From Fidelibacterota bacterium 46_43 (GTDB lineage: Bacteria; Fidelibacterota; Fidelibacteria; Fidelibacterales; Fidelibacteraceae), in assembly GCA_001509335.1 (NCBI GenBank), contig LGGY01000128.1:1-25228 (forward strand): DNA of 25,228 nucleotides, read 5' to 3'. A model generated the notes under the pieces. The model was not told the DNA's origin and made no database searches. It worked only from the letters and a program-made list of their open reading frames with translations. The translations under genes were made by a program, and so were the position numbers. Below are positions 1 to 8,030 of the stretch, piece by piece (the stretch's first letter is position 1; every line of letters begins with the position of its first letter).

Positions 1-678
1 CTGGCCAATGTCCTTGCAGCCTTCGGATACAATTACATTCTGTTTGAGGCGGATACCGAAGTGTTGGAATATTTAAATCAGCGGACGGATCAGGAAGCCT
101 TTTTTGATCAGCCGGATGAAAAAGCAGACTATGTCAAAGATAATGAAATTAACCTGACAGCTGTATCTCCCATGATAGCCCTGGCTATCGATGGCAAAGA
201 GACTCAGATCCTTCCGGTGGAATCCCTGGCTCATGAACCTGTCCATAAAATTATGGCAGGGGCACAAGGATCCGGACGTTTTGAGGATTTCCAGATCGGC
301 TTGAAACTTACCCGCTATAACCCGGTGAACCCTGCAGTCCAGATGATGATTATGCCATCGGATACCATGGTCTACAGTGACCTGATCAATAATGGATTGG
401 CAGGTATTTTTCTGGATCTGGGTTGCGAAATTTATCCTTCCTCCTTCTTTAAAGTACTCAAGGAAGGCCTGGGTATCTTTACAAAAGTCGTTCATGTGAT
501 GACCACATCACCGGCTCTTTTCCAATCAGCCTGTCATACGGAAGGGCATCATGTGTATCTTGGAAGTATCCTTACGAATTTTGCGGCGGCAGTCAACGGG
601 AGCATTATTCATCCCAAAGCATTGGAAATGAAACTTCATAAAGCGGCATCCCATTCCCATGATGAAGATTCCCATTGA
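1..678 (+). CDS. Aconitase/3-isopropylmalate dehydratase large-subunit family protein lacking cluster cysteines, 5' partial
   Basis: The frame is open from base 1, so the N-terminus lies outside the window; residue numbers below count from GTG 61. What remains follows the C-terminal half of the LeuC/aconitase fold nearly gap-free: the EINLTAVSP strand before the first cluster loop, the G-R-x-E-D that follows it, the I-F-L-D-L-G-C-E-I-Y-P stretch before the second cluster loop, and a V-Y-L-x-S block near the end. Family members bind a [4Fe-4S] cluster through C-T-N and C-G-P-C loops. Here the first cysteine position is Gln69 (265-267) and the other two are Phe129 (445) and Val132 (454). Both arginines of the usual S-N-R-N-F-P-G-R loop are Ala152 and Ala157. 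The protein ends in a His/Asp-rich tail. It cannot be a normal hydratase; a structural or regulatory role is open. Followed 27 nt later by rmlA. Confidence 0.7.
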   Translation: MANVLAAFGYNYILFEADTEVLEYLNQRTDQEAFFDQPDEKADYVKDNEINLTAVSPMIALAIDGKETQILPVESLAHEPVHKIMAGAQGSGRFEDFQIGLKLTRYNPVNPAVQMMIMPSDTMVYSDLINNGLAGIFLDLGCEIYPSSFFKVLKEGLGIFTKVVHVMTTSPALFQSACHTEGHHVYLGSILTNFAAAVNGSIIHPKALEMKLHKAASHSHDEDSH

Positions 679-705
679 GATGATAACCCAAAACAGGAAT
701 GTTAC

Positions 706-1779
706 ATGAAACTCAGAAAAGCCCTGATCACAGCAGGAGGCAAAGGGACACGCCTGCGTCCCATTACCTACGTTCATAACAAACATCTCATTCCGCTGGT
801 GAATAAACCCATGTTGCAGTATGCCATTGAATACGTGGCTTCAGCCGGGATAAAAGAGATCGGGATTATCACCAATCCGGAATTTGAAGACCTGGAAAAG
901 GCCTTTGGAAATGGGAAGATGTTTGGTGTGCGCCTGACATATATTCCTCAGGAAGCGCCGCTGGGACTCGCCCATGCGGTGATCACCGGAGAATCCTTTT
1001 TAAAAGGGGAGCCTTTTGTATATTACCTTGGGGATAATATTCTCAGGGGAGGGATTCAACCATTCCTGAATGCCTTTCATGAAAACAAATCAGATTGCCA
1101 TCTGGTATTATCTAAAGTGCGGGATCCCCAGCGTTTCGGTGTACCTGAGATTGTCGACGAACGCATTATATCCATTGAAGAAAAACCGGAAAAGCCCAAA
1201 AGTGATTATGCTGTGACGGGCATTTATCTGTATAACGAATCAATTTATGAGGCCGTCCATGCCATTCAACCTAGTCCCCGGGGCGAGCTGGAAATTTCCG
1301 ATGCTCATCAATACCTGATTGAGCACAAGCGGAAAGTGACATTTTCAGAGATCACCGGCTGGTGGAAAGATACCGGCAAACCGGAAGATCTGCTTGAAGC
1401 CAACCGGATGCTTCTCCAGGATGTGCAAAATCAACATTCAGGCTATTCCGATGATAAGTCTGTGCTGGCCGGACAGGTCTTTTTATCAGAGGGCAGTGTC
1501 GTGGAAAACAGCATTGTCCGGGGGCCGGTGCATATTGGAAAAAATTGCCGTATTCTTAACAGCTACCTGGGTCCCTATACCTGTATCGGGAACGGATGTG
1601 AAATTCTGAATTCCGAAATTGAATATTCGATTCTCATGGATGATGCTGCCATCCGGGATGTGGATATCCGGATTGAAGGCAGCATTTTGGGAAAGTCCGC
1701 CGTCATTCGAAAAACCGAAGGTATACCCGCAAATCACCGCTTCATCATCGGGGACCGGAGTCAGATCCAGATTCGCTGA
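706..1779 (+). CDS. rmlA: Glucose-1-phosphate thymidylyltransferase, long form
   Basis: Cytoplasmic nucleotidyltransferase expected to join dTTP and glucose-1-phosphate to dTDP-glucose, the first step of dTDP-sugar (for example rhamnose) synthesis. The N-terminal Rossmann-like domain (about 1-240) starts with the signature G-G-K-G-T-R-L-R-P at residues 11-19, followed by H-L-I-P-L-V-N-K-P; G-D-N at 109-111 is the metal-binding region. Residues about 250-345 form a left-handed beta-helix with hexapeptide-like turns, which marks the 357-residue long form rather than the roughly 290-residue short RmlA. The start ATG follows CAGGAA at a reasonable distance. No rmlB, rmlC or rmlD lies in the window, so the sugar made is not shown; a related sugar-1-phosphate nucleotidyltransferase with another base or sugar preference is possible. 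mtaB starts 12 nt after the stop. Confidence 0.85.
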   Translation: MKLRKALITAGGKGTRLRPITYVHNKHLIPLVNKPMLQYAIEYVASAGIKEIGIITNPEFEDLEKAFGNGKMFGVRLTYIPQEAPLGLAHAVITGESFLKGEPFVYYLGDNILRGGIQPFLNAFHENKSDCHLVLSKVRDPQRFGVPEIVDERIISIEEKPEKPKSDYAVTGIYLYNESIYEAVHAIQPSPRGELEISDAHQYLIEHKRKVTFSEITGWWKDTGKPEDLLEANRMLLQDVQNQHSGYSDDKSVLAGQVFLSEGSVVENSIVRGPVHIGKNCRILNSYLGPYTCIGNGCEILNSEIEYSILMDDAAIRDVDIRIEGSILGKSAVIRKTEGIPANHRFIIGDRSQIQIR

Positions 1780-1791
1780 CAGGATGATCCC

Positions 1792-3090
1792 TTGACTCAG
1801 AAAACCGTATCATTCCATACATTAGGATGTAAACTTAATCAGGCGGAAACAGATGCCTTGAGAACGGCTTTTACCGAGCGGGGGTGGACAGTTGTCCCCT
1901 TTAGACAGGTAGCAGATATTACGGTGATTAATTCGTGCACCGTGACAAATCAGGCGGACAGAAAGACCCGTAGTGCGATTTATCAGGCAGTCAAAGCATC
2001 TCCCCGGGGGAAAATAGCCGTCATCGGATGTCTTCCTCAGGTGGCGGCGGATAGTATTTCACACATTGAGGGTGTGGATCTGATTTTGGGAAACCGGGAT
2101 AAATTCAGAATCTTTGAATTTCTGGATGAATTACCACCCGTCTCTGAAAGTCCTTTAATCTGTGTCAGTGATGAAAATCAGGATATCTTTCCGGAAAATA
2201 TTTTTATCAGCAGTACAGGAAACCGAAACCGGGCTTTTGTAAAAATTCAGGAAGGGTGTGCCAATTATTGCACATTTTGTGTGATTCCCTATGCCCGAGG
2301 CAAACCGGTAAGCAGATCCTTTTACGATGCACTGGAAGAGACAAAGAAACTGGTGACGGAGCATCATTATAAAGAGATAATTCTCACAGGTATCGACATG
2401 GGAGCTTATCAGGACGGGACCCACGATTTGCTGGATCTGATCCGGGCTTTGGAAAGAATCGACGGGCTTTTACGAATTCGGATATCATCTATTGAAATGA
2501 ATACCCTCACGGATGCTTTGATTGATCATATTGCCGCTTCCCGGATCACAGCCCCGCATTTCCATCTGTCCCTTCAGGCCGGTTCAGATCCTATCCTCAA
2601 GGCGATGAACCGGAAATATACCTGTCAGGAATTTGCTGAAAAAGTAGCATATATCCGGGATAAAATTCCCCTGGCATCTATTGGGACGGATATTATTACC
2701 GGGTTTCCCGGTGAAACGGAATCCCTTTTTCTGGAGACTTTTCGTTTTATTGAAACCCTGCAGTTCAGCTATCTCCACATTTTCCGTTTTTCACCTAAAA
2801 AGGGTACACCGGCAGCAATCATGAAAAATCAGGTGTCAGAAAGTGAAAAAATAAGACGAAGCCGGCTTCTTCATTCACTGGACAAACGGCTTCGTTTTCT
2901 CTATGCCTCCCGGTTTCAAGGAAAAACAGTCCGTGTTTTATGGGAATCAGAAAACGAGAAGGGTGCAAAAGGTTTTAATGAATATTATATTCAAACTTTA
3001 ACGGGTACACATCAGGCTAAGCTGAACGAGATGAATGATGTGAACATTGTTTCTGTTCATGGAGACATACTAAGAGGACGCATTCTGTGA
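1792..3090 (+). CDS. mtaB: tRNA t6A37 methylthiotransferase MtaB
   Basis: Radical SAM enzyme of the methylthiotransferase family, predicted to convert t6A at position 37 of ANN-decoding tRNAs to ms2t6A. Three N-terminal cysteines (13, 49, 80) for the auxiliary [4Fe-4S] cluster lie in F-H-T-L-G-C-K-L-N-Q, I-N-S-C-T-V-T and V-I-G-C. The radical SAM triad is C156-x3-C160-x2-C163. Length (432 residues) and the opening T-L-G-C-K-L-N-Q-A-E-T match MtaB rather than MiaB or RimO. The start is TTG at 1792, with AGGA at 1781-1784 seven bases upstream. The gene lies 12 nt after rmlA and its stop overlaps the GTG of the next gene (GTGA), so the three are probably co-transcribed although functionally unrelated. 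Confidence 0.9.
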   Translation: MTQKTVSFHTLGCKLNQAETDALRTAFTERGWTVVPFRQVADITVINSCTVTNQADRKTRSAIYQAVKASPRGKIAVIGCLPQVAADSISHIEGVDLILGNRDKFRIFEFLDELPPVSESPLICVSDENQDIFPENIFISSTGNRNRAFVKIQEGCANYCTFCVIPYARGKPVSRSFYDALEETKKLVTEHHYKEIILTGIDMGAYQDGTHDLLDLIRALERIDGLLRIRISSIEMNTLTDALIDHIAASRITAPHFHLSLQAGSDPILKAMNRKYTCQEFAEKVAYIRDKIPLASIGTDIITGFPGETESLFLETFRFIETLQFSYLHIFRFSPKKGTPAAIMKNQVSESEKIRRSRLLHSLDKRLRFLYASRFQGKTVRVLWESENEKGAKGFNEYYIQTLTGTHQAKLNEMNDVNIVSVHGDILRGRIL

Positions 3091-3722
3091 AACCTTCCTT
3101 TATCGGAATTGCCGGAAATATCGGTGTTGGAAAAACCACCTTTACCCGCATGCTATGTGATTATTATGGCTGGGAACCCCATTATGAGGTGGTTGTGGAT
3201 AATCCCTATCTCTCTGATTTTTATGCAGATATGAAAAAATGGAGCTTCCACCTGCAAATATTTTTTCTTGGAAAACGATTTAAGGTCCAAAAGAAAATTC
3301 AGAATCTGACTCATACAATCGTTCAAGACCGGACGATCTATGAAGACGCTATGATTTTTGCCAAAAGTATTCATGAGTTCGGAAATATGAGTGATCGGGA
3401 CTGGGACTGTTACCGGGAGATATTCTATGAAATGACATCCTATCTGAAAAAACCGGATTTGATTGTGTATCTCCAGGCATCTACCGATTCCCTCATTTCC
3501 CGAATCCGGAAAAGGGGAAGGGATTATGAACAATCTATTGATCCTGAATATCTTCACTTATTAAATATCCATTATGATAACTGGATCCGTTCCCTGCAGA
3601 AGAGTGGCGAAATAAATACGCTGGTCATACCGACTGACCATAAAGATTTTGTTACCGACGAAGCATTCCGTCTGAATTCTTTCCAGTCCATCTACACGTT
3701 CTTGAAAAATTCCAAAAAATGA
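3087..3722 (+). CDS. Deoxynucleoside kinase (dNK/dCK-dGK family)
   Basis: Salvage kinase that phosphorylates deoxynucleosides to their 5'-monophosphates with a nucleoside triphosphate. The P-loop G-N-I-G-V-G-K-T occupies residues 10-17. The substrate-binding N-P-Y-L-S-D-F-Y lies near 39-46. The catalytic D-R-T-I-Y-E-D-A (81-88) is the variant of the D/E-R-S motif found in many bacterial members. An arginine-rich LID, R-I-R-K-R-G-R-D-Y-E, lies in the C-terminal third. Its 211 residues are typical. The start is GTG overlapping the mtaB TGA by 4 nt, with GAGG nine bases upstream, so translational coupling is likely. Whether it prefers dA, dG, dC or dT cannot be read from the sequence. Confidence 0.88.
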   Translation: MKPSFIGIAGNIGVGKTTFTRMLCDYYGWEPHYEVVVDNPYLSDFYADMKKWSFHLQIFFLGKRFKVQKKIQNLTHTIVQDRTIYEDAMIFAKSIHEFGNMSDRDWDCYREIFYEMTSYLKKPDLIVYLQASTDSLISRIRKRGRDYEQSIDPEYLHLLNIHYDNWIRSLQKSGEINTLVIPTDHKDFVTDEAFRLNSFQSIYTFLKNSKK

Positions 3723-3799
3723 GAAAAAAATTCCCGGAAAAATAACATTTTTTCCTGAAATTGGGGTTTATGCTTTGGTAAATTTCTTTTGAGGACCGA

Positions 3800-3862
3800 A
3801 TGAATGGGAGATTGCCCGTTTGGTTCGGATTTTGCATATTATCAGGAACGTTAAACCCATAA
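3800..3862 (+). CDS. Possible 20-residue leader peptide upstream of ilvE
   Basis: A short frame in the 155-nt gap before ilvE begins with ATG 3800, preceded by GAGG at 3791-3794 with a 5-nt spacer, the same SD geometry as ilvE itself (GAGG 3869-3872, 5-nt spacer). It encodes 20 residues with scattered Val, Ile and Leu codons and stops 15 nt before the ilvE ATG. There is no run of Ile/Val/Leu codons as in classical ilv attenuator leaders and no convincing terminator between it and ilvE, so coupling rather than attenuation would be the more likely role. It may be chance. Confidence 0.25.
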   Translation: MNGRLPVWFGFCILSGTLNP

Positions 3863-3877
3863 GAAGGTGAGGAAAAT

Positions 3878-4948
3878 ATGAAAATTGAAAAGGCTAAAAC
3901 ATCCCGAAAAGGATCGATTAATTATTCAAACCTTGGTTTTGGAAAATATTTTTCCGATCACATGCTGATAATGGACTTTAAAAACAAGGCCTGGGAAGAG
4001 CCAAAAATTGTTCCCTATCAGCCCATGTGCATCGAACCGGCAAATATTACCCTGCATTACGGCCAATGTGTGTTTGAAGGGCAAAAAGCTTTTATGGGGA
4101 TTGACGGAAAGGTCCGGTTGTTCAGGCTGGATAGTCATTACCGGCGTCTTGTGAATTCATCCAAAAGGATGTTCATTCCCGAAGTTCCGGAAGATATTTA
4201 TAAAAAGGCAGTGAAAAAACTTGTGGATTTGGACCGGGATCTGATTCCGACGGAATGGGGGACTTCCCTCTATCTGCGTCCCTTTATTATTGCCATGGAC
4301 AATACATTGGGACTGAAAGTATCTGAAACATACCGGTTGATGGTGATTACTTCACCGGTGGCTTCTTATTATGAGGAAGGATTGAATCCTATCCGAATCG
4401 AAGTAAACACACAATTCAGCCGTGTGGTCAAGGGCGGGCTGGGTGAGGTTAAAGCCGCCGCCAATTACGCGGCCAGTCTCTATGCCACACAGATGGCAAA
4501 ACAGAAAGGATTTCCGCAGGTTTTATGGCTGGATGGCAAGGAACACAAATATGTGGACGAAGTGGGTACCATGAATATCATGTTCGTGATTGACGGGACC
4601 CTGATTACCCCTTCTTTGGATGAAGGTACCATTTTGCCGGGTATTACGCGGGACAGCGTACTGAAAATCGCACGGGATTGGGGCTGGCCCGTGGAAGAAC
4701 GCCGGATTGCTTTCAATGAAGTGGTAGATGCCTATAAACGGGGTGTTCTTGAGGAGGTCTTTGGAACGGGAACGGCCGCTATTATTTCTCCTGTAGGTGA
4801 ACTCCATTATGAAGGAGAAGCCATGGTTGTGAATGACCGTAAAATCGGACCCAAATCACAAAAACTCTATGATACCATCACCGGTATCCAGTATGGAAAA
4901 TTAGACGATAAATTCGGATGGCTTACCGTCATTGATGACGAAGAATAA
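3878..4948 (+). CDS. ilvE: Branched-chain amino acid aminotransferase
   Basis: Fold-type IV PLP enzyme that interconverts Leu, Ile and Val with their 2-oxo acids using 2-oxoglutarate/glutamate. The 356-residue length and motifs match the long, eukaryote-like class of bacterial BCAT. L-H-Y-G-Q-C-V-F-E-G-Q-K-A-F at 59-72 is the substrate-binding start. The PLP lysine is K192 in G-E-V-K-A-A-A-N-Y-A. D-E-V-G-T-M-N (227-233) and G-T-G-T-A (296-300) form the cofactor phosphate and carboxylate sites. GAGG with a 5-nt spacer precedes the ATG. A weak sigma70-like pair (TTGCCC at 3812, CATATT at 3835, 17-nt spacing) lies in the leader, not strong enough to list alone. The next gene starts 17 nt before the ilvE stop, so the two are likely coupled. 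Confidence 0.92.
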   Translation: MKIEKAKTSRKGSINYSNLGFGKYFSDHMLIMDFKNKAWEEPKIVPYQPMCIEPANITLHYGQCVFEGQKAFMGIDGKVRLFRLDSHYRRLVNSSKRMFIPEVPEDIYKKAVKKLVDLDRDLIPTEWGTSLYLRPFIIAMDNTLGLKVSETYRLMVITSPVASYYEEGLNPIRIEVNTQFSRVVKGGLGEVKAAANYAASLYATQMAKQKGFPQVLWLDGKEHKYVDEVGTMNIMFVIDGTLITPSLDEGTILPGITRDSVLKIARDWGWPVEERRIAFNEVVDAYKRGVLEEVFGTGTAAIISPVGELHYEGEAMVVNDRKIGPKSQKLYDTITGIQYGKLDDKFGWLTVIDDEE

Positions 4949-5939
4949 TCATTTACTCTTTTGGGGAAAAGGAGAAAGAATCTGCCTGATGCTGGTTCTT
5001 CTCCTTCTCTTTGTCAAGGCATCTGAAGCATACCGTGAAAACACCGGATGCCTGTCTATCGTCTGTGATGCCGATAATATCCCCCTTTACATCAACGGAT
5101 CTTATACAGGTAAATCCCCGCTGCCTGTGGAATGTCGTGTGACCCCTGGCGATACGGCGAGGGTCATGATGGCATGGCAGCCGGTAATGCTTGAACTGGC
5201 TCATCTGGAAAAAGAGTATCAACGCACCCGGTGGTCACTCATGGGTCTATCGGGATGGATTCTTCTTTTATTTGCCTGTGAGGATCCCGAAACAGAGTAT
5301 CATTCGATTGTGATTTCTGGGAATGAAAGCATTTTAATCGGTCCACATGACACCCCGGAGATTTTGAATAACGGAACCTGGTGTTTTAAAATCTTATTTT
5401 CCATGGATACGCTCATATTTCCCGAAAACAGGACTCTTTTGTCGGTTATTCTGAGATCACAATCTGTTCTTTCGGGAGATTCTGTGTCATACCGGCATCT
5501 TTTATCCCCATCCGATACACGTATCAGAGCTGTTGCAACAGATCCGGTATGGGATTACCGATTCCATTTGATGGCTTTGAACATGAACCATGATGCATCC
5601 AGAATAGAACTCCGGGCCGATAGCGCACATATCGGAGCCTCTGGCTCCGATACAACAACCATACCCGATTCTGGGAATCGGTTGTCCCTGAAGATCGGGG
5701 AGGATGTAAGGGATCCAAACTCCCTTGACTGGACCGCCCTCATTGATGAATGCCGATTATGGAACAAAGACCTCAGTTCTGATCTCATATCTTTTCATAG
5801 GTCCAATCCTTCCAAATTGACAGTTCATTATGACCAGGATGAAGGTAATGCCGGATTGTTTATTCCGGATGAAGGCCGCTATGGCATGGACGCGCTGATT
5901 CAATCCCCTTCAGGTACACATCATACACCACCACTTTAA
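4932..5939 (+). CDS. Exported protein with PEGA-like and LamG-like regions
   Basis: No specific function recognised. Residues 18-33 form a signal-peptide-like hydrophobic core ending S-E-A. Residues 37-73 resemble a PEGA domain (short strands around L-Y-I-N-G-S-Y-T-G-K-S-P-L-P). A second hydrophobic stretch at 103-116 ends in L-F-A-C and is either a membrane helix or a second lipobox-like motif. The C-terminal part has a LamG/concanavalin-like signature, I-D-E-C-R-L-W-N-K-D-L-S (271-282), then the H-Y-D-Q-D-E-G and G-R-Y-G-M-D turns usual in that fold. The ATG pair at 4932/4935 overlaps the end of ilvE; ATG 4989 would leave only 14 residues of signal peptide and GGAG 14 nt away. It sits between ilvE and a redox gene with no obvious link; an envelope-associated binding protein is the best guess. 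Confidence 0.6.
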   Translation: MMTKNNHLLFWGKGERICLMLVLLLLFVKASEAYRENTGCLSIVCDADNIPLYINGSYTGKSPLPVECRVTPGDTARVMMAWQPVMLELAHLEKEYQRTRWSLMGLSGWILLLFACEDPETEYHSIVISGNESILIGPHDTPEILNNGTWCFKILFSMDTLIFPENRTLLSVILRSQSVLSGDSVSYRHLLSPSDTRIRAVATDPVWDYRFHLMALNMNHDASRIELRADSAHIGASGSDTTTIPDSGNRLSLKIGEDVRDPNSLDWTALIDECRLWNKDLSSDLISFHRSNPSKLTVHYDQDEGNAGLFIPDEGRYGMDALIQSPSGTHHTPPL

Positions 5940-5948
5940 GGATCTTTT

Positions 5949-8030
5949 ATGCAGTATCGCATCCGCAAACATCCCATCTTACCCATTCCTGAAAAAGCTG
6001 AAATGGTTTCATTTACTTGTAATGGCAAATCCTTTCAGGGGGTGAAAGGGGAGCCTGTTGCAACGGCATTGATTGCCAATGGATTTCATGTGTTGTCCCG
6101 GCATCCCAAAGATCATGCAGCCAAAGGAATCTACTGTGCCAACGGCCAATGTTCCCATTGCACCGTGATCATCAACGGAAAACCACAGAAATCCTGTGTA
6201 ACCCCACTCGAAGAAAATATGTCCGTACGATTACTGGATGACCTCCCAGAAATCCCGTATGACACCTTGGCATATCATGGGACATCACAAAAAGAGTATA
6301 CGTGTGATGTTCTAATAGTAGGTGGAGGGCCATCGGGACTCACAGGTGCTCTTGAATGTGCCGAAATGGGGTATTCGGTACTTATTGCCGAAGATAAAGA
6401 CTGTCTGGGGGGTAAATTACTGCTTCAGACCCATAAATTTTTTGGTTCTGTGGATGATTGTTATGCCGGAACCCGAGGGATTGATATTGCCCGGATTCTC
6501 CAGGAAAAAGTCCGGAATCATCCCAATATTAAAATTCTGTTGAATTCTCCCGTAGTGGCAATTTATGAGGATGGATATGCCGGGGTTTTCACAGATAACA
6601 GATACTACGGAAGAATTGCTTTCAGGGGACTCATGATCAGTGCAGGTGCCAGGGAGCGCTCTTTGATTTTTCCCGGGAATGATCTGCCTGGTGTGTACGG
6701 TGCCGGTGCTTTTCAGACACTGGTGAACCGGGATCTGGTTTTGGCATCGAAGCGGATTTTCATTGTTGGAAGTGGCAATGTAGGTCTCATTGCTGCTTAT
6801 CACGCCCTGCAGGCCGGTATTGAAGTTGCCGGAATATGTGATATCCTCCCGCAAGTAACAGGTTATAAAGTCCATGCCGACAAAATCAGACGGATGGGAG
6901 TTCCTATCTGGTTGAATCATACTATTTTATCGGCTGAAGGGAAGGATGTTTTGGATAAGATCACCATTGCCCGGGTGGATGAAACCTTCCGGCCTTTGCT
7001 GAAAACAGGAAAAACATTTCAGGTGGATACACTTTTGATTGCCGCCGGGCTCACGCCCATTGATGAATATTATAATGTGGCTGAGCGTTATGGATTTCCT
7101 GTTGTCAAAGCCGGGGATGCCGGTGAAATTGCTGAAGCCTCATCAGCTATGTTTGGTGGCAGACTGGCTGCCCGTGAATTATCCCGCCGAATGGGAAAAG
7201 AGTTGCCGGTCCGGGACGAGTGGTACCGGAAGGCTGAACTTTTAAAAAGTAAACCGGGAAAAGTCTGGGATGTACCGAATATTCAGCTGAAAGAAACATT
7301 TCAACCGGTGATTCACTGCAGCCAGGAAATTCCCTGCAATCCCTGCGTGACATCCTGTCCGGTAAATGCAATCCGCCTTAACCCCCGTCGTCATGATTTG
7401 ATGGATATTCCCGAATATATCGGCGGTTGTACAGGATGTGGTAAATGCGTATCCATTTGTCCCGGACTGGCCATTGTGTTGGCCCGGAAAAAAAATGAGA
7501 AGCAGGCTGAAGTCATTCTGCCTTTTGAATTTGTTCCGGATTTTTCTGAAGGTTCACACATCCCCCTGAGTGATGCGGCTGGTCGTGATGCATGTGAGGG
7601 GGAGGTCCAGCGAATCCGCTATGACAAGAAGACAAAAACCCACCTGATTCATGTCATCATTCCCCCGGATAAAGCCTTGTCCGTTGCGGGAATACGTGTC
7701 CAGAATCCGGAAATGACAAAATATTTACCCAATCCGACCCCTGAATATTTTCCCCGGAATGCCCTGGTTTGTCAATGCGAAAGGGTAACCGCCGATGAAT
7801 TGATCCAGTTCATCCGTATACATCAGGTCAGGGATATGAACCATTTGAAAGTTCTCAGGGTGGGAATGGGAGCCTGCGGAGGGAAAAACTGTACCGTACA
7901 CTTTCCGACTCTATTTAAACAAGCGGGTGTAGATCCCCCGGATGTTGTACCCGTAAAATACAGACCCCTCAGTGTCGAAATACCTCTGAAATCGATTGTC
8001 AATGAAGAAGATCCCCATGAAAAACTATGA
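5949..8030 (+). CDS. Four-cluster iron-sulfur flavoprotein, alpha subunit of a sarcosine/opine/proline dehydrogenase-like complex
   Basis: A 693-residue fusion of four redox modules. Residues about 15-100 are a plant-type [2Fe-2S] domain (C63-x4-C68-x2-C71-x11-C83), as at the start of sarcosine oxidase alpha and HcnA. Residues 118-420 are an FAD/NAD disulfide-oxidoreductase domain with G-G-G-P-S-G at 125-130 and a second dinucleotide loop G-S-G-N-V-G at 274-279. Residues 455-512 hold two [4Fe-4S] sites (C457, C463, C466, C470 and C494, C497, C500, C504). Residues 600-660 are a BFD-like [2Fe-2S] domain (C608-x-C610 and C643-x4-C648). Family members take electrons from a DAO-type partner that oxidises an amine or imino acid, here the next gene, which overlaps by 14 nt. 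AAGGAT precedes the ATG. The substrate is not readable; sarcosine, proline, opines and glycine are candidates. Folate-binding domains of true SoxA are absent. Confidence 0.85.
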   Translation: MQYRIRKHPILPIPEKAEMVSFTCNGKSFQGVKGEPVATALIANGFHVLSRHPKDHAAKGIYCANGQCSHCTVIINGKPQKSCVTPLEENMSVRLLDDLPEIPYDTLAYHGTSQKEYTCDVLIVGGGPSGLTGALECAEMGYSVLIAEDKDCLGGKLLLQTHKFFGSVDDCYAGTRGIDIARILQEKVRNHPNIKILLNSPVVAIYEDGYAGVFTDNRYYGRIAFRGLMISAGARERSLIFPGNDLPGVYGAGAFQTLVNRDLVLASKRIFIVGSGNVGLIAAYHALQAGIEVAGICDILPQVTGYKVHADKIRRMGVPIWLNHTILSAEGKDVLDKITIARVDETFRPLLKTGKTFQVDTLLIAAGLTPIDEYYNVAERYGFPVVKAGDAGEIAEASSAMFGGRLAARELSRRMGKELPVRDEWYRKAELLKSKPGKVWDVPNIQLKETFQPVIHCSQEIPCNPCVTSCPVNAIRLNPRRHDLMDIPEYIGGCTGCGKCVSICPGLAIVLARKKNEKQAEVILPFEFVPDFSEGSHIPLSDAAGRDACEGEVQRIRYDKKTKTHLIHVIIPPDKALSVAGIRVQNPEMTKYLPNPTPEYFPRNALVCQCERVTADELIQFIRIHQVRDMNHLKVLRVGMGACGGKNCTVHFPTLFKQAGVDPPDVVPVKYRPLSVEIPLKSIVNEEDPHEKL

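Noticed and set aside
3723..3760. Possible terminator after the deoxynucleoside kinase gene
   Set aside because: The only stem (GGAAAAA with TTTTTCC) is A/T-rich and lacks a following T-run.
7996..8016. Longer start (TTG 7996 or ATG 8002) for the DAO-family protein
   Set aside because: Adds residues before the usual M-x-x-Y-D-V-V-I-I-G start and has a poorer ribosome site than ATG 8017.
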